A stretch of 64,000 bases of DNA from Halapricum desulfuricans. Lineage in GTDB: Archaea > Halobacteriota > Halobacteria > Halobacteriales > Haloarculaceae. Under the pieces are notes generated by a model. That model saw nothing but the letters and a program-made list of their open reading frames with translations. It made no database searches and was not told the origin of the DNA. Numbering within the stretch: the stretch's first letter is position 1; each line of letters starts with the position of its first letter. A program made the position numbers and the translations under genes. Where the stretch lies: the NCBI RefSeq assembly GCF_017094525.1, contig NZ_CP064788.1:558001-622000 (forward strand), in the 5' to 3' direction. Of this stretch, positions 26,796-35,608 are shown one piece after another.

Positions 26796-26929
26796 CTTCA
26801 CGAGTGATGTACCGTGCGAACTGAGCGGCGGTGTCGAAGGCGCTGGCGATCGGCTGAGAAGTTCGCACGTAGCGACCTGACGGGGAAACTACCGGTATCA
26901 GCAGAAAGGGACTTTCCGACCCAGCACGT

Positions 26930-27415
26930 ATGTCAGCCATGGAAAACGGAACAGTCAGCGAGCGACTCGAGACGTACAGAGAGCGGTTCGACGAACTCGA
27001 CAGAACCATCGCCCGGGCAATGGAGCGATGGAGCATCCCGATGCTCCGGGTGTCCGTGGCTGTCGTGTTCATCTGGTTCGGCGCGCTGAAAGTGCTCGAC
27101 GTCAGCCCGGCGGCGGAGCTGGTCGCGTCCACCGTCTACGTCGTGCCGCCGGAGGTGTTCGTCCCCGTGCTCGGCGTCTGGGAGATGCTCATCGGCCTCT
27201 TCCTGCTCTATCGGCCGCTGATCCGGGCCGGGATCTTCCTGCTCTTTCTACAGCTGCCCGGGACGTTCCTGCCGATTGTGCTGTTGCCCGAGGTCGTCTT
27301 CACGACGGTGCCCTACGCGCTGACCGTCGAGGGCCAGTACATCGTCAAGAACCTCGTCATCATCGGCGCCGCGCTCGCGATCGGGAGCACGGTCAGGAGC
27401 AACGCGCAACGGTAG
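26930..27415 (+). CDS. DoxX-like membrane protein
   Basis: The protein has 161 residues with a hydrophilic N-terminal helix (40 residues) and four hydrophobic helices: MLRVSVAVVFIWFGALKVLD, VFVPVLGVWEMLIGLFLLY, RAGIFLLFLQLPGTFLPIVL and YIVKNLVIIGAALAIGS. WFGALKVLDVSPAAELV is the DoxX/YkgB-type signature. These proteins are associated with redox stress at the membrane; activity is not established. It may be cotranscribed with the gene at 27488. Confidence 0.78.
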   Translation: MSAMENGTVSERLETYRERFDELDRTIARAMERWSIPMLRVSVAVVFIWFGALKVLDVSPAAELVASTVYVVPPEVFVPVLGVWEMLIGLFLLYRPLIRAGIFLLFLQLPGTFLPIVLLPEVVFTTVPYALTVEGQYIVKNLVIIGAALAIGSTVRSNAQR

Positions 27416-27487
27416 TGTGCCCGCCCGTCTCGCGAGCGGACGGCCGGTTTCCAAACGGACAAATCACCACCGCTGCAAGGGACGACC

Positions 27488-28111
27488 GTGACACAGTGGA
27501 TCGAGGACCCGGAGGGCGGGCGCGATCGGGGGCCGCGAGCGGTCGCCCGCGCCTGGTTCGAGGTGCTGACCGCCCCGCGGCGGTTCTTCCGGACGGGCGT
27601 CGCCCCGGCCGATCAGGCCCCCGGGCTGTTCTTCCTGATGGCGGTCGTGTTCGTTGCGGAGGGCGGGCGGTATCTGCTCGTCGCCGACGGCGCGCCGGCG
27701 GTCAGCAGCCACCCGATCGCCGGCCCGGCGCTCGCGCTCGCGCTGACAGTCGTGCTCGTCGCGCCGGTGGCGCTGCACCTGCTGGTCGCGCTCCAGACGC
27801 TCGTCTTGATGGCGCTCGTCTCCGATCGCGCCGGCGTCAGCGAGACGGTGCAGGTACTCGCGTACGCGAGCGCGCCGTGCGTCGCGGCCGGCGTTCCCGT
27901 GCCGGCCGTCAGACTCGCCTGCGGGGTGTACGGGTTCGTCCTGCTGGTCGTCGGCATCGCCGTCGTCCACGAGACGTCCTACCGGCGGGCGACGCTGGCG
28001 GCGATTCCCGTGGGTGCGATCGGGTTCGGGTACGGGTTCCGGGCGTTCGGGGCCGCACGCGATATTCTCTCGGTGGTGTCCACACTCCTCAAGTCCGGTG
28101 GCATCGTCTGA
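27488..28111 (+). CDS. YIP1-family membrane protein
   Basis: The protein has 207 residues from a GTG at 27488. ARAWFEVLTAPRRFFRTG and the GVSETVQVLAYASAPCVAAG segment are characteristic of prokaryotic YIP1-domain proteins, with five hydrophobic helices. No enzymatic residues are seen. It lies 72 bp downstream of the DoxX-like gene. Role unknown. Confidence 0.8.
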   Translation: MTQWIEDPEGGRDRGPRAVARAWFEVLTAPRRFFRTGVAPADQAPGLFFLMAVVFVAEGGRYLLVADGAPAVSSHPIAGPALALALTVVLVAPVALHLLVALQTLVLMALVSDRAGVSETVQVLAYASAPCVAAGVPVPAVRLACGVYGFVLLVVGIAVVHETSYRRATLAAIPVGAIGFGYGFRAFGAARDILSVVSTLLKSGGIV

Positions 28112-28177
28112 TCGACGCCTCGTCATACCGGGCGCCGTCGGGACGGTCGCGAAGCGCGTCCCGTCCAACGGCCGCGA

Positions 28178-29137
28178 CTACGCGCTCGACGGACCGTCAC
28201 CACTTGTCGGCAAATCGTACGCCACGCCGGTCGCGTCCTCGGACACCGCCCACAGTCGCTTCGCGGTCTCCCGGTCGTAGGATCGATCGCTGGACCGCTG
28301 CTCCTCGGGCGCGCCTCGCATGTTCAGGAACCCGCCGGGCCCGACGTAGCTGCCGCCGTCGACCGCCTCGGCGACCGTCGCGTAGACCATCGGGAGCGCG
28401 CCCTGTCGGGCCGACTGTGCGAAGATCGTGTTGGCGAGTTTCATCCCCGCGTAGACGAGCTTCGAACCGGACTCGCGGCCCGTCCGGGCCTGCAGGTTCG
28501 TGTCCGCGTAGCCGGGGTGGACGGCGACGCTGGTGATATCGTCGATTCCCGCCGCGTCGAGTCGCCGCTGGAGTTCGTAGGCGAACAGCACGTTCGCCAG
28601 CTTGCTCTGTCCGTAGGCGTCCCACTTGTCGTAGTCGCGCTCCCCGTGGAGGTCCTCGAAGTCGATCTCGCCGCGCTCGTGCATCCCGCTCGACTGGGTG
28701 ACAACGCGCGTCTCGCCGCCGGCGCGAAGCGGCTCCAGCAACCGGGCCGTCAGCGCGAAGTGTCCGAGGTGGTTGACGCCGAACTGCGTCTCGAAGCCGT
28801 CGGCGGTCTCGCTACGGGGGACCGCCATCACGCCGGCGTTGTTACAGAGGGCGTCGATTGAGTCGTACGCTTCGCGGACGCCCTCGGCGAAGCGCTCGAC
28901 CGACTCGAGGTCGGCCAGATCACACTCCCGGACGTCGAGTTTCCCGTCCGGATCGGTCGCTTCGATCTCCCGTCGAGCGTCCTCGCCCCGTTCGATACTC
29001 CGGCAGGCCATCACGACCGTCGCGCCGCGCTGTGCGAACTCCCGCGTCGCCTCGAAACCGAGCCCGCTGTTGGCTCCAGTGACGACGATCGTTTCGTCCT
29101 CAAGCCGTGGCACGTCGTCGATCGACCAGTTGCTCAT
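28178..29137 (-). CDS. Short-chain dehydrogenase (retinol dehydrogenase-like)
   Basis: The protein has 319 residues from an ATG at 29137. The NADP motif is VVTGANSGLGFEATR, with ACRSIERGEDARR after strand 2 favouring NADPH. The rest is CNNAGVMAVPRSETADGFE, the catalytic serine in VVTQSSGMHERG and Y-x3-K in YGQSKLANVLFA, all intact. The length and motifs match the retinol dehydrogenase/WW-oxidoreductase-like subgroup. Substrate unknown. It is divergent from the glutaredoxin-like gene. Confidence 0.9.
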   Translation of the reverse strand: MSNWSIDDVPRLEDETIVVTGANSGLGFEATREFAQRGATVVMACRSIERGEDARREIEATDPDGKLDVRECDLADLESVERFAEGVREAYDSIDALCNNAGVMAVPRSETADGFETQFGVNHLGHFALTARLLEPLRAGGETRVVTQSSGMHERGEIDFEDLHGERDYDKWDAYGQSKLANVLFAYELQRRLDAAGIDDITSVAVHPGYADTNLQARTGRESGSKLVYAGMKLANTIFAQSARQGALPMVYATVAEAVDGGSYVGPGGFLNMRGAPEEQRSSDRSYDRETAKRLWAVSEDATGVAYDLPTSGDGPSSA

Positions 29138-29189
29138 ACCGTCCAGACGGGCCGGAAGGCAAAAACGGGCGCGGCGCAAAGCCCGATCG

Positions 29190-29447
29190 ATGACCGAGCC
29201 GGTTCCGATCACCGTGTATCGCCGCCACCCCTGCGAGCTCTGCGAGGAGGCCGTCGAGACGATCGAATCGGCCGCCGAGGAGGCGGCGGTTCCGGTCGCG
29301 ATCGAGACCGTCGACGTCGACAGCGACCCCGATCTTCGCGACCGATACGGCGACCGCGTGCCGGTCGTGGCCGTCGACAGCCGCGAGCGGTTCGAACTGT
29401 TCGTCGACGAGACCGAACTGATCGGCGCGCTCAGAGACGCGCGCTAG
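29190..29447 (+). CDS. Glutaredoxin-like protein (85 aa)
   Basis: The protein has 85 residues from an ATG at 29190. ITVYRRHPCELCEEAVETI gives a thioredoxin-fold beta-alpha unit with a CxxC (CELC) active site, and RVPVVAVDSRERFEL holds the cis-proline. It matches the small glutaredoxin/DUF836 group. It is probably a thiol-disulfide oxidoreductase. Partner unknown. Confidence 0.85.
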   Translation: MTEPVPITVYRRHPCELCEEAVETIESAAEEAAVPVAIETVDVDSDPDLRDRYGDRVPVVAVDSRERFELFVDETELIGALRDAR

Positions 29448-29497
29448 CGCGGCGAATCGGTCGAGTCGGTCGGGGGCGTCGTATGTCTCGCCGTCGA

Positions 29498-30289
29498 TCA
29501 CTCGTCGAACCCGTCGAGCCGGTCGAGGACGGCGTCGTGCGCCTCGCCGTTGGTCGCGACGATCGCGTCGCTGTCGGGCGTCCACGGCTCGCCGGCGAGG
29601 TCGGTGACGGTCCCGCCGGCGCGTTCGACCATGAGCGCCCCTGCGACAGTGTCCCACGCGTTCGGCGGGAACGGCCCGATCGTCGCGTCGAGCACTCCCG
29701 CAGCGACGAGCGCGAGGGTCACCTGCGCCGATCCGAGCCGTCGCACGTCGCCCAGTTCGGTCACCAGCCGGGTCGTCAGGGCGGCGAACCGGTCCCTGTC
29801 GGCCGCACTTCCGGTGTACCGGAGGATCGGGGCGACGACGAACGAGTCGGGATCGGAGCGGTCGCTGACGCGCAGGGGGTCGCCGTTCCCGGTCGCGCGT
29901 TCGGGGCCGACGAGATAGCGCTCCTCGCGCGCCGGAGCGACGACGGCACCGGCCACGGGATCGCCGTCCCGAACGACTGCGACGGCGGGGCCCCACGTCA
30001 GCAGCCCGTGGACGAAGTTCGTGGTGCCGTCGATCGGGTCGATCACCCAGGCCTCGCCGCGGTCCGGCACGGTTTTGCGGAAGTCGTCTTCCTCGGCGAC
30101 GATCGTCGCGTCGGGGTCGTGCTCGCGGACGACGTCGACGATGCGGTCCTGTGCGCGGCGGTCGACCTCGGTGACGAGATCCATCGCCGTCGATTTCGTC
30201 TCGACGGCGACGTCGCGACGGAACCGCTCGATCGCGAACTCGGCGCCGGCGTCGGCCGCGCGCTCGGCGACTGCCAGCAGGTCGGACAT
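29498..30289 (-). CDS. Inositol monophosphatase-family phosphatase
   Basis: The protein has 263 residues from an ATG at 30289. The metal-binding motifs are VAEEDDFRKTV, WVIDPIDGTTNFVHGL (DPIDGT) and NAWDTVAGALMVERAGG (WD..AG). RRLGSAQVTLALVAAG is the conserved fourth motif. It hydrolyses phosphate monoesters such as myo-inositol phosphate or fructose-1,6-bisphosphate. A frame reading further upstream runs through the amzA gene and is not real. Confidence 0.92.
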   Translation of the reverse strand: MSDLLAVAERAADAGAEFAIERFRRDVAVETKSTAMDLVTEVDRRAQDRIVDVVREHDPDATIVAEEDDFRKTVPDRGEAWVIDPIDGTTNFVHGLLTWGPAVAVVRDGDPVAGAVVAPAREERYLVGPERATGNGDPLRVSDRSDPDSFVVAPILRYTGSAADRDRFAALTTRLVTELGDVRRLGSAQVTLALVAAGVLDATIGPFPPNAWDTVAGALMVERAGGTVTDLAGEPWTPDSDAIVATNGEAHDAVLDRLDGFDE

Positions 30290-30327
30290 GTGTCGGGAAA
30301 GGAGAGGTCGGAACAAGAACCCGGCGA

Positions 30328-30849
30328 CTAGAGGATCTCGCGCTGGCAAGACCCACAGAGGTGCTGTTCCTTGACGTCGACCTCGCGGACGGTCGGGGAG
30401 AAACTCATCACGCAGCGCTTGTTGTCGCAGTGTTCGAGCCCGAGGGTGTGGCCGATCTCGTGGACGACCTCCTTGCGGACGCGCTCGGCGAAGACCTCGC
30501 CGGAAGAGCGATTCGTGAAGCCGCCGTCGGAGGAGGTCTGCAGGCGATAGGTCGAGATGACCGACCCGTTGCCGTCGAGATAGGCGAGTCCGAAGACGTA
30601 GTTGCGCCGCCGGTAGAACAGGTCCTTGTCGGTGATCGCGATGTTCTTCTGGCCCCCACCGATATCGCTGGCGAGCTGGATGAACTCCTCGGCCCGGTAC
30701 TGTTCGCGGCTCGAATCGTAGGCCCCCGTCGGGATCGACTGCGTGTCGTGGACGGTCACGTCGCAGTCGTAGACAGATCGGAGTCCGGCCGACGCCTCGC
30801 GCTTGACCGAGGCGGACACGTCGCCGACCGGCACGATATCGACGTGCAT
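30328..30849 (-). CDS. amzA: Archaemetzincin
   Basis: The protein has 173 residues from an ATG at 30849. It is a zinc metalloprotease. The extended zinc motif VVHEIGHTLGLEHCDNKRCV (HExxHxxGxxHC) and the following CVMSFSPTVREVDVK and CGSCQ define the family, where the C-terminal cysteines bind a second zinc. Length is typical of archaeal members. Physiological substrates are not known. It lies 38 bp upstream of the inositol phosphatase gene on the same strand, so the two may be cotranscribed. Confidence 0.94.
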   Translation of the reverse strand: MHVDIVPVGDVSASVKREASAGLRSVYDCDVTVHDTQSIPTGAYDSSREQYRAEEFIQLASDIGGGQKNIAITDKDLFYRRRNYVFGLAYLDGNGSVISTYRLQTSSDGGFTNRSSGEVFAERVRKEVVHEIGHTLGLEHCDNKRCVMSFSPTVREVDVKEQHLCGSCQREIL

Positions 30850-30958
30850 GTCCCAGGGTATGGGAGACAGCAAAGTGAATGTTTCTCCCGCGAGCTGTCG
30901 ACGTGGTCGCCCGCGAACCTGTGCTTTTGGCTCTCACTCGGGTCACGGCAAGGGCTAA

Positions 30959-30972
30959 GTGAGTTGGCTCAC
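30959..30972. promoter_or_regulatory. Palindrome upstream of the antitoxin gene
   Basis: GTGAG-TTGG-CTCAC is a perfect inverted repeat ending 12 bp before the ATG of the ribbon-helix-helix gene at 30985. Autoregulation by such antitoxins normally uses a site at this position. Confidence 0.5.
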
Positions 30973-30984
30973 AATGTACACATA

Positions 30985-31287
30985 ATGAGTAGCGAGAAGA
31001 AACGTGTCCAGTTCCGGGCCCCACGCCGGCTTGTTGACCGAACCGATGCTCTCGCAGACGTCCTCGGAGAGGATCGGACCGATATCTTGGTGACCGCGCT
31101 CCGTGAATACCTCCAAGATGCTACCCACGACGACGCGCTCACTCAAGAAATCGCGGCCGCCTACTACGACGATGAGATTTCCCTTGAACAGCTCAAATCG
31201 CTTGTCGGCGCTGAAGAGGCCGCGAACCTCCAAGTGTTGAAACAACAATTGGATGAGGACTTCATCGACGAGGCTGCAGACGCATAA
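30985..31287 (+). CDS. Ribbon-helix-helix antitoxin-like protein
   Basis: The protein has 100 residues. KKRVQFRAPRRLVDRTDALA followed by LGEDRTDILVTALREYLQD is a ribbon-helix-helix (CopG/VapB-like) DNA-binding domain. The C-terminal half (AAAYYDDEISLEQLKSLVGA) is the likely toxin-binding part. The stop TAA overlaps the PIN gene's ATG (TAATG), as in toxin-antitoxin operons. Codon use is less GC-rich than in neighbours, suggesting transfer. Confidence 0.82.
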   Translation: MSSEKKRVQFRAPRRLVDRTDALADVLGEDRTDILVTALREYLQDATHDDALTQEIAAAYYDDEISLEQLKSLVGAEEAANLQVLKQQLDEDFIDEAADA

Positions 31288-31799
31288 TGTCGGTGCTCGT
31301 AGCAGACACGTCGGGACTCGTCAGTCTCGGTATTGTCGCCACCTCAGATCCTGATCCTCTCGCACTCTGTCTCGATCAGTACGAGGTCAGTATCCCATCG
31401 GTCGTCGTCACGGAACTCGAAGAGATTGCTTCGTACGATGATATTCATGCTCGCGGAGCAACAACGGTTCTGGACCGAACTGATGAGTTTGAAATACGAT
31501 CGGTTGAGTTGGATGCCAGGTTTCCACTCGATGACGGCGAAAACGCTGCGGTCTCTCTGTCAAACGAGACTGATGCTGCTCTCTTACTCTGTGACGAGTT
31601 CAACCAGCTTGGATTGATCCACGCATCGCTCGCGGATAGCCGGCTCGTGACAACGCCGACGCTTCTGTCGGTGTTCGTTCGAACTGGGCGGCTGTCCGGG
31701 TCAGATGCTCGTACGCTGCTTGATACGATGAGCGACGCTCGTAGCTGGGAGACAAACAGCTACGTTCAGCGCGCACGCTCGTTGCTCACAGATGCCTGA
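31287..31799 (+). CDS. PIN-domain toxin-like nuclease
   Basis: The protein has 170 residues. The PIN acidic residues appear in VLVADTSGLVSLG, VTELEEIASYDD, DDGENAAVSLS and LLLCDEFNQLGLI. It would cleave RNA when freed from the antitoxin at 30985. The length is somewhat above usual VapC (about 135). The final TGA runs into the repeat at 31799, whose first A is the last base of the stop codon. Confidence 0.8.
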   Translation: MSVLVADTSGLVSLGIVATSDPDPLALCLDQYEVSIPSVVVTELEEIASYDDIHARGATTVLDRTDEFEIRSVELDARFPLDDGENAAVSLSNETDAALLLCDEFNQLGLIHASLADSRLVTTPTLLSVFVRTGRLSGSDARTLLDTMSDARSWETNSYVQRARSLLTDA

Positions 31800-31833
31800 T
31801 AGTGACCGTTGTACCGATTTACCGGTGCGACCG
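31799..31833 (+). repeat. Half copy of the family 1 inverted-repeat element (copy C)
   Basis: The 35 bp starting ATAGTGACCGTTGTACCGAT match the left half of the copy at 39294-39375; the sequence diverges after CGACCG and the right terminus is missing. It starts at the stop codon of the PIN gene. From 31834 to about 31984 I see no gene. Confidence 0.7.
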
Positions 31834-31984
31834 ATTGACGATGTCACATTGAGGATGTCCAATCGCTGGCTTCCACTCTGGACGAGAGGCGTGACCGCGC
31901 GCTACGAACGCGACGCAGTCAAATATTGGGTCATCGGATCGATGGAACCTGTGCTTTTAAGCGCGTTCCACGGTGGAGTGAGCA

Positions 31985-32430
31985 TGTAAGCTACCCATGA
32001 CTAAAGTCAAGGGCTTTCCCCGTGGAGGTTTCCGCCTTCGCTTCGTCAGCCGTCATGGGCGGGTTGCACGACGCCGTGGTTCTGTGCGACCGAACTGTTC
32101 TGTTCGGTCGCACGTACTCTCGCCGGGCTTTATCCGGCGAGGGGCGCTGGCGTCAACACGCCGCTTTAATTCAGCGTGGACTCGGACACTTCAGGCCGCC
32201 ATACCGGCGGTCGGAGCGGCGTCGTCGGCGTCCCGCTGTTCGGGGCCGGCCTACGGCGGCCCCTCCGGGGCGTCCGTTTTGGCCGCCTCGGAGTCCGGAG
32301 TTATGTACGGACTCAACCGGCCTAAATGTACCGATAGCGAAACCGTCGCCGGCCAGAGCGCGGTGGTCGGCAGCGCATCCGACGCGCTTCCTCCCACGAC
32401 TGAAGTCGTGGGTTTCCGCGCTGCACAACT
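31985..32430. mobile_element. IS200/IS605-like end hairpins, no transposase left
   Basis: CCCATGACTAAAGTCAAGGG at 31995-32014 and CCCACGACTGAAGTCGTGGG at 32393-32412 are imperfect and perfect hairpins of the kind at the ends of haloarchaeal IS200/IS605 (IS1341-type) elements. Between them are two other hairpins (GTGCGACCGAAC/GTTCGGTCGCAC near 32079-32110, CGCCGGGCTTTATCCGGCG near 32122) but no tnpA or tnpB. It is probably a relic or a non-autonomous derivative. The second hairpin ends 19 bp before the ugd relic. Confidence 0.55.
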
Positions 32431-33035
32431 ATGACTGACGTGCGGGCGGCGACCGAGTCGCTTCTCGAGGACAGGCCCGACCTCGAAACCGCGCTGGAAG
32501 AACTGCTGACCGTCGACGCCGAGCGCGACACCTGGACGTTCGATGACGTCCCCGTCGATTCGGGGACGTTCGGCGAGCTGGTCTCCCGGGAAATCGTCGA
32601 GACCAGGATCAAAGAGGCCGAGATGATCAAGTACGCCAACAACGCGTTCCTCGCGACGAAGATCAGCCTGATCAACGAGATCGGCAACGTCTGCAAGGCG
32701 TACGGCGTCGACGCTTACGAGGTGGCCGACGCGATCGCGCTGGATCACCGCATCGACGAGCACTTCCTGCGTAGCGGCGTCGGCTGGGGCGGCTCGTAAT
32801 TCCCGAATGATATGAATGCGATCAGACACGCAGCCCGTGACCGCGATTACGATCCCGTCCTGCTCGACGCGGCGGTCGCAGTCAACGACCGCCAGCCCGA
32901 ACGCATGCTCGACCTGCTGGACGACCACGCCGACGTCCAAGGCAAGCGCGTCGCCGTGCTGGGACTGGCGTTCAAGCCCGGGACCGACGACATTCGCTAC
33001 ACGCGTGCGATCCCGATCATCGAGGGCCTCACCTG
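32431..33035 (+). pseudogene. ugd: UDP-glucose/GDP-mannose 6-dehydrogenase relic
   Basis: From about residue 60 the frame is a nucleotide-sugar dehydrogenase ([40 protein letters not shown], then [19 protein letters not shown]). The N-terminal NAD-binding domain is missing; the first 57 residues ([20 protein letters not shown]) belong to something else. In the catalytic motif GWGGSCFPKD the cysteine codon is TAA (32797-32799) and the lysine is asparagine, all in the same frame. The C-terminal domain breaks off after IPIIEGL. It is non-functional in three independent ways. Confidence 0.88.
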
Positions 33036-33275
33036 GTGAATCGCCCCGGGCTCGAGTGGTTCGAGAACCGGTGGTTCTCGTCATCTCCTCACGGCGCGAG
33101 CGTCGTTCGCAGGACGCTCGGCCCCAACGCCTGGGCAGTGCAGGCCGCGTTCCTGACAGTCGGCGTCTTCGGCGGATCTCTCTATCGACATGCGAGTGCC
33201 AGACGCGGTGCATGGGCCGAGGACGGGCATGGCCGGCAGTATGAAGTGCCTGACTCCCCAGGCAGTACCTACTGA
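33036..33275 (+). CDS. Possible small protein, or a gene fragment
   Basis: The open frame has 79 codons from a GTG at 33036, directly after the ugd relic. [20 protein letters not shown] is a plausible membrane segment near residue 40, between [20 protein letters not shown] and a polar tail. The amino-acid composition is reasonable for haloarchaeal coding sequence, but I do not recognise a family. Because it abuts a relic it may be a C-terminal fragment of another lost gene. Confidence 0.4.
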   Translation: MNRPGLEWFENRWFSSSPHGASVVRRTLGPNAWAVQAAFLTVGVFGGSLYRHASARRGAWAEDGHGRQYEVPDSPGSTY

Positions 33276-33580
33276 CGCGGATCATTGACCCGCACCCCCT
33301 CGCGGTCGATACGGGAGAGACAATCCGCATGACACATCGGGCGACCGCCGCTCCCGGTGGGGCGTCGATTCTCCGGGTTGACGTCCCCACTTGCCGCACG
33401 CGACTGTGCGGCCTCCGGCGACCGGCGGCCCGGATACGACCGACATATGATATACAAGCGATCAACCGCGACACAGGACGTTCCGTGCGAACCAGCCGTT
33501 GACCGACACGCGACCGGCCGGCGAGACGGGTCGCGCTCCGGGCGGGCGGTCTCGGTCCACCGGAGGAGAGGCACCGACCA
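33276..33580. other. Intergenic region before hyuA, possible transposase tail
   Basis: The 305-bp region is GC-rich. Minus-strand translation from about 33370 down to 33276 (GDVNPENRRPTGSGG) resembles tails of haloarchaeal TnpB-type proteins, but this is weak. ACATATGATATACAAG near 33443 is AT-rich and could be a promoter. A Shine-Dalgarno-like GGAGGAG lies about 12-18 bp before the hyuA ATG. Confidence 0.35.
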
Positions 33581-35608
33581 ATGACTCGCATCGGCGTCGA
33601 CATCGGCGGCACCTTCACCGACGTCGTGATCGTCGACGACGAGGGACGCCTCAGGGGAGTGAAAACCCCGAGCACGCCGGCGCAGCCGGACGATGGCGTC
33701 ATCGACGGGCTCTCACAGGCCCGTGACGACGGGATCGACGTGGCCGACGCCGAATTCCTCGGTCACGGGACCACTGTCGCGACCAACGCCGTCCTCGAGG
33801 ACGACCTCCCGCCGACCGCGCTCGTCACGACCGACGGGTTCCGCGACGTGCTCGAAATCGGGCGACAGGACCGACCGGACCTCTACGATCTCGATTTCGA
33901 GCGGCCCCCCTCACTCGTCCCGCGGGATCGCCGACTGACCGTCTCGGAACGGATCGACCCCGACGGGAACGTCGTCGAGCCACTGCGCGACTCGGAAGTG
34001 GGCGAACTCGCAGATCGACTCCCGGACGTCGACGCGGTCGCGGTCTCGACGCTGTTTGCCTTTCGCAACCCGGTCCACGAGCGAGCGATCCGCGAGGGAC
34101 TGCGCGAGCACGACGACGTCGCTATCGCGCTCTCGTCGGCAGTGCTGCCCGAGTTCCGCGAGTACGAACGCACGTCGACCACGGCGCTCAACGCCGCGCT
34201 GAAACCGCGACTCGATGCCTATCTCGGCCGACTGTCCGACAGGACGCGATCGATCGGCATCGACGAACAGTGGGCCGTCATGCAGTCACACGGCGGTCTC
34301 ATGAGCGTCCGCACGGCCCGCGAGAAACCCGTCAATACGGTTCTTTCGGGCCCTGCCGCGGGCGTCCAGGGTGCCCAGTATCTCGCCGACGAAGCCGGAT
34401 ACGAGGACGTCATCACGATGGACATGGGCGGGACGAGCACCGACGTCAGCCTGGTCGACGGGGGCGAACCGTCGCTCTCGACCGACTGGGAGATTGCGGG
34501 CTACCCCCTCGGCGTCCCGACGATCGACATCCACACGATCGGCGCTGGCGGCGGTTCGATCGCCTGGATCGACGCCGGTGGTGCACTCCGGGTCGGTCCT
34601 CGGTCGGCCGGTGCCGATCCCGGACCCGCGGCCTACGGCCGGGGCGGCACGCGGCCGACGGTGACTGACGCACACGTCGTCCTCGGGCGGATTCATCCCG
34701 AGTACCCGCTCGGTGGCGACCTCTCGGTGGACGTCGACGCGGCCCGGGAAGCCATCGAACGCGGGGTCGCCGACGAGCTGGGACAGTCAGTTCGCGACGC
34801 GGCGCGGGGCGTCCTCGAGGTAACTCGCGCGAACATGGAACGGGCACTGCGTGTCGTGAGCGTCGAACAGGGGTATGACCCGCGATCGTTCGCGCTGGTC
34901 GCGTTCGGCGGTGCCGGACCGCTTCATGCGCCCCGGCTCGCGGAAGAGCTGTCGATTCCGACAGTTCTCGTCCCGCGTCTCGCGGGCGTTCTGTCGGGGC
35001 TCGGGCTGCTGGCGTCCGATCTCGAACACGCCTACGTGACGTCCGTCGTCGAACCGCTGGCCGACGTGACCGCTGGCGAGCTCCGCGACCGGTTCGCCGA
35101 GCTCGTCGCCGAAGGGACAGAGACGCTCGCGGCGGACGGGATCGACGAGGCGTCGATGCGATTCGAGCGGTCGCTGGACCTCCGGTATGCGGGGCAATCG
35201 TACTCGCTGAACGTCTCGATCGAGGGCGAACCGTCCGGGGAGACGCTCGCGGCCGCGGCCGATCGGTTCCACGCGGAACACGAGACCCAGTACGGCCACG
35301 CGAACCCCGACGAACGGGTCGAACTCGTGAACGTCCGCCTCCGGGCGATCGGAGAGATCCCGTCGATCGACGTTCGAACCGGCGTCAAGGGGGCCGTCCG
35401 GGACGCCGTCCTGGGCGAGCGGTCGGTTCAGTTCGGCGACGAGGAACACGAGGTCACGGTCTACGAGCACGATCGACTGCCACCCGGCGGCGAGTTCGAC
35501 GGGCCTGCGGTGGTACAGGCCGCCGAATCGACGACTGTCGTGCACCCGGGACAGTCAGTCTCGGTCGACGATCGCGGCACGCTCGTCATCACCACGGGGA
35601 ACGCATGA
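33581..35608 (+). CDS. hyuA: Hydantoinase/oxoprolinase subunit A family protein
   Basis: The protein has 675 residues. The N-terminal acetate/sugar kinase-like ATPase fold begins TRIGVDIGGTFTDVVIVDDE; ITMDMGGTSTDVSLVDGGEP is the second phosphate motif, and TIDIHTIGAGGGSIAWIDAG and LVAFGGAGPLHA follow. The partner hyuB overlaps by 4 nt (ATGA). The complex hydrolyses cyclic amides such as N-methylhydantoin or 5-oxoproline using ATP. Specificity cannot be read from sequence. It is preceded by a good Shine-Dalgarno sequence. Confidence 0.92.
   Translation: MTRIGVDIGGTFTDVVIVDDEGRLRGVKTPSTPAQPDDGVIDGLSQARDDGIDVADAEFLGHGTTVATNAVLEDDLPPTALVTTDGFRDVLEIGRQDRPDLYDLDFERPPSLVPRDRRLTVSERIDPDGNVVEPLRDSEVGELADRLPDVDAVAVSTLFAFRNPVHERAIREGLREHDDVAIALSSAVLPEFREYERTSTTALNAALKPRLDAYLGRLSDRTRSIGIDEQWAVMQSHGGLMSVRTAREKPVNTVLSGPAAGVQGAQYLADEAGYEDVITMDMGGTSTDVSLVDGGEPSLSTDWEIAGYPLGVPTIDIHTIGAGGGSIAWIDAGGALRVGPRSAGADPGPAAYGRGGTRPTVTDAHVVLGRIHPEYPLGGDLSVDVDAAREAIERGVADELGQSVRDAARGVLEVTRANMERALRVVSVEQGYDPRSFALVAFGGAGPLHAPRLAEELSIPTVLVPRLAGVLSGLGLLASDLEHAYVTSVVEPLADVTAGELRDRFAELVAEGTETLAADGIDEASMRFERSLDLRYAGQSYSLNVSIEGEPSGETLAAAADRFHAEHETQYGHANPDERVELVNVRLRAIGEIPSIDVRTGVKGAVRDAVLGERSVQFGDEEHEVTVYEHDRLPPGGEFDGPAVVQAAESTTVVHPGQSVSVDDRGTLVITTGNA

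Noticed and set aside
30874-31024. Long N-terminal extension of the inositol phosphatase frame, up to 31024
   Set aside because: It runs through the amzA gene; the family's N-terminus starts at 30289.
33269-33574. Minus-strand translation resembling a TnpB tail (GDVNPENRR)
   Set aside because: The similarity is from memory of a short motif only; the zinc-ribbon and catalytic parts of TnpB are absent, so I list it only as a possibility in the intergenic entry.
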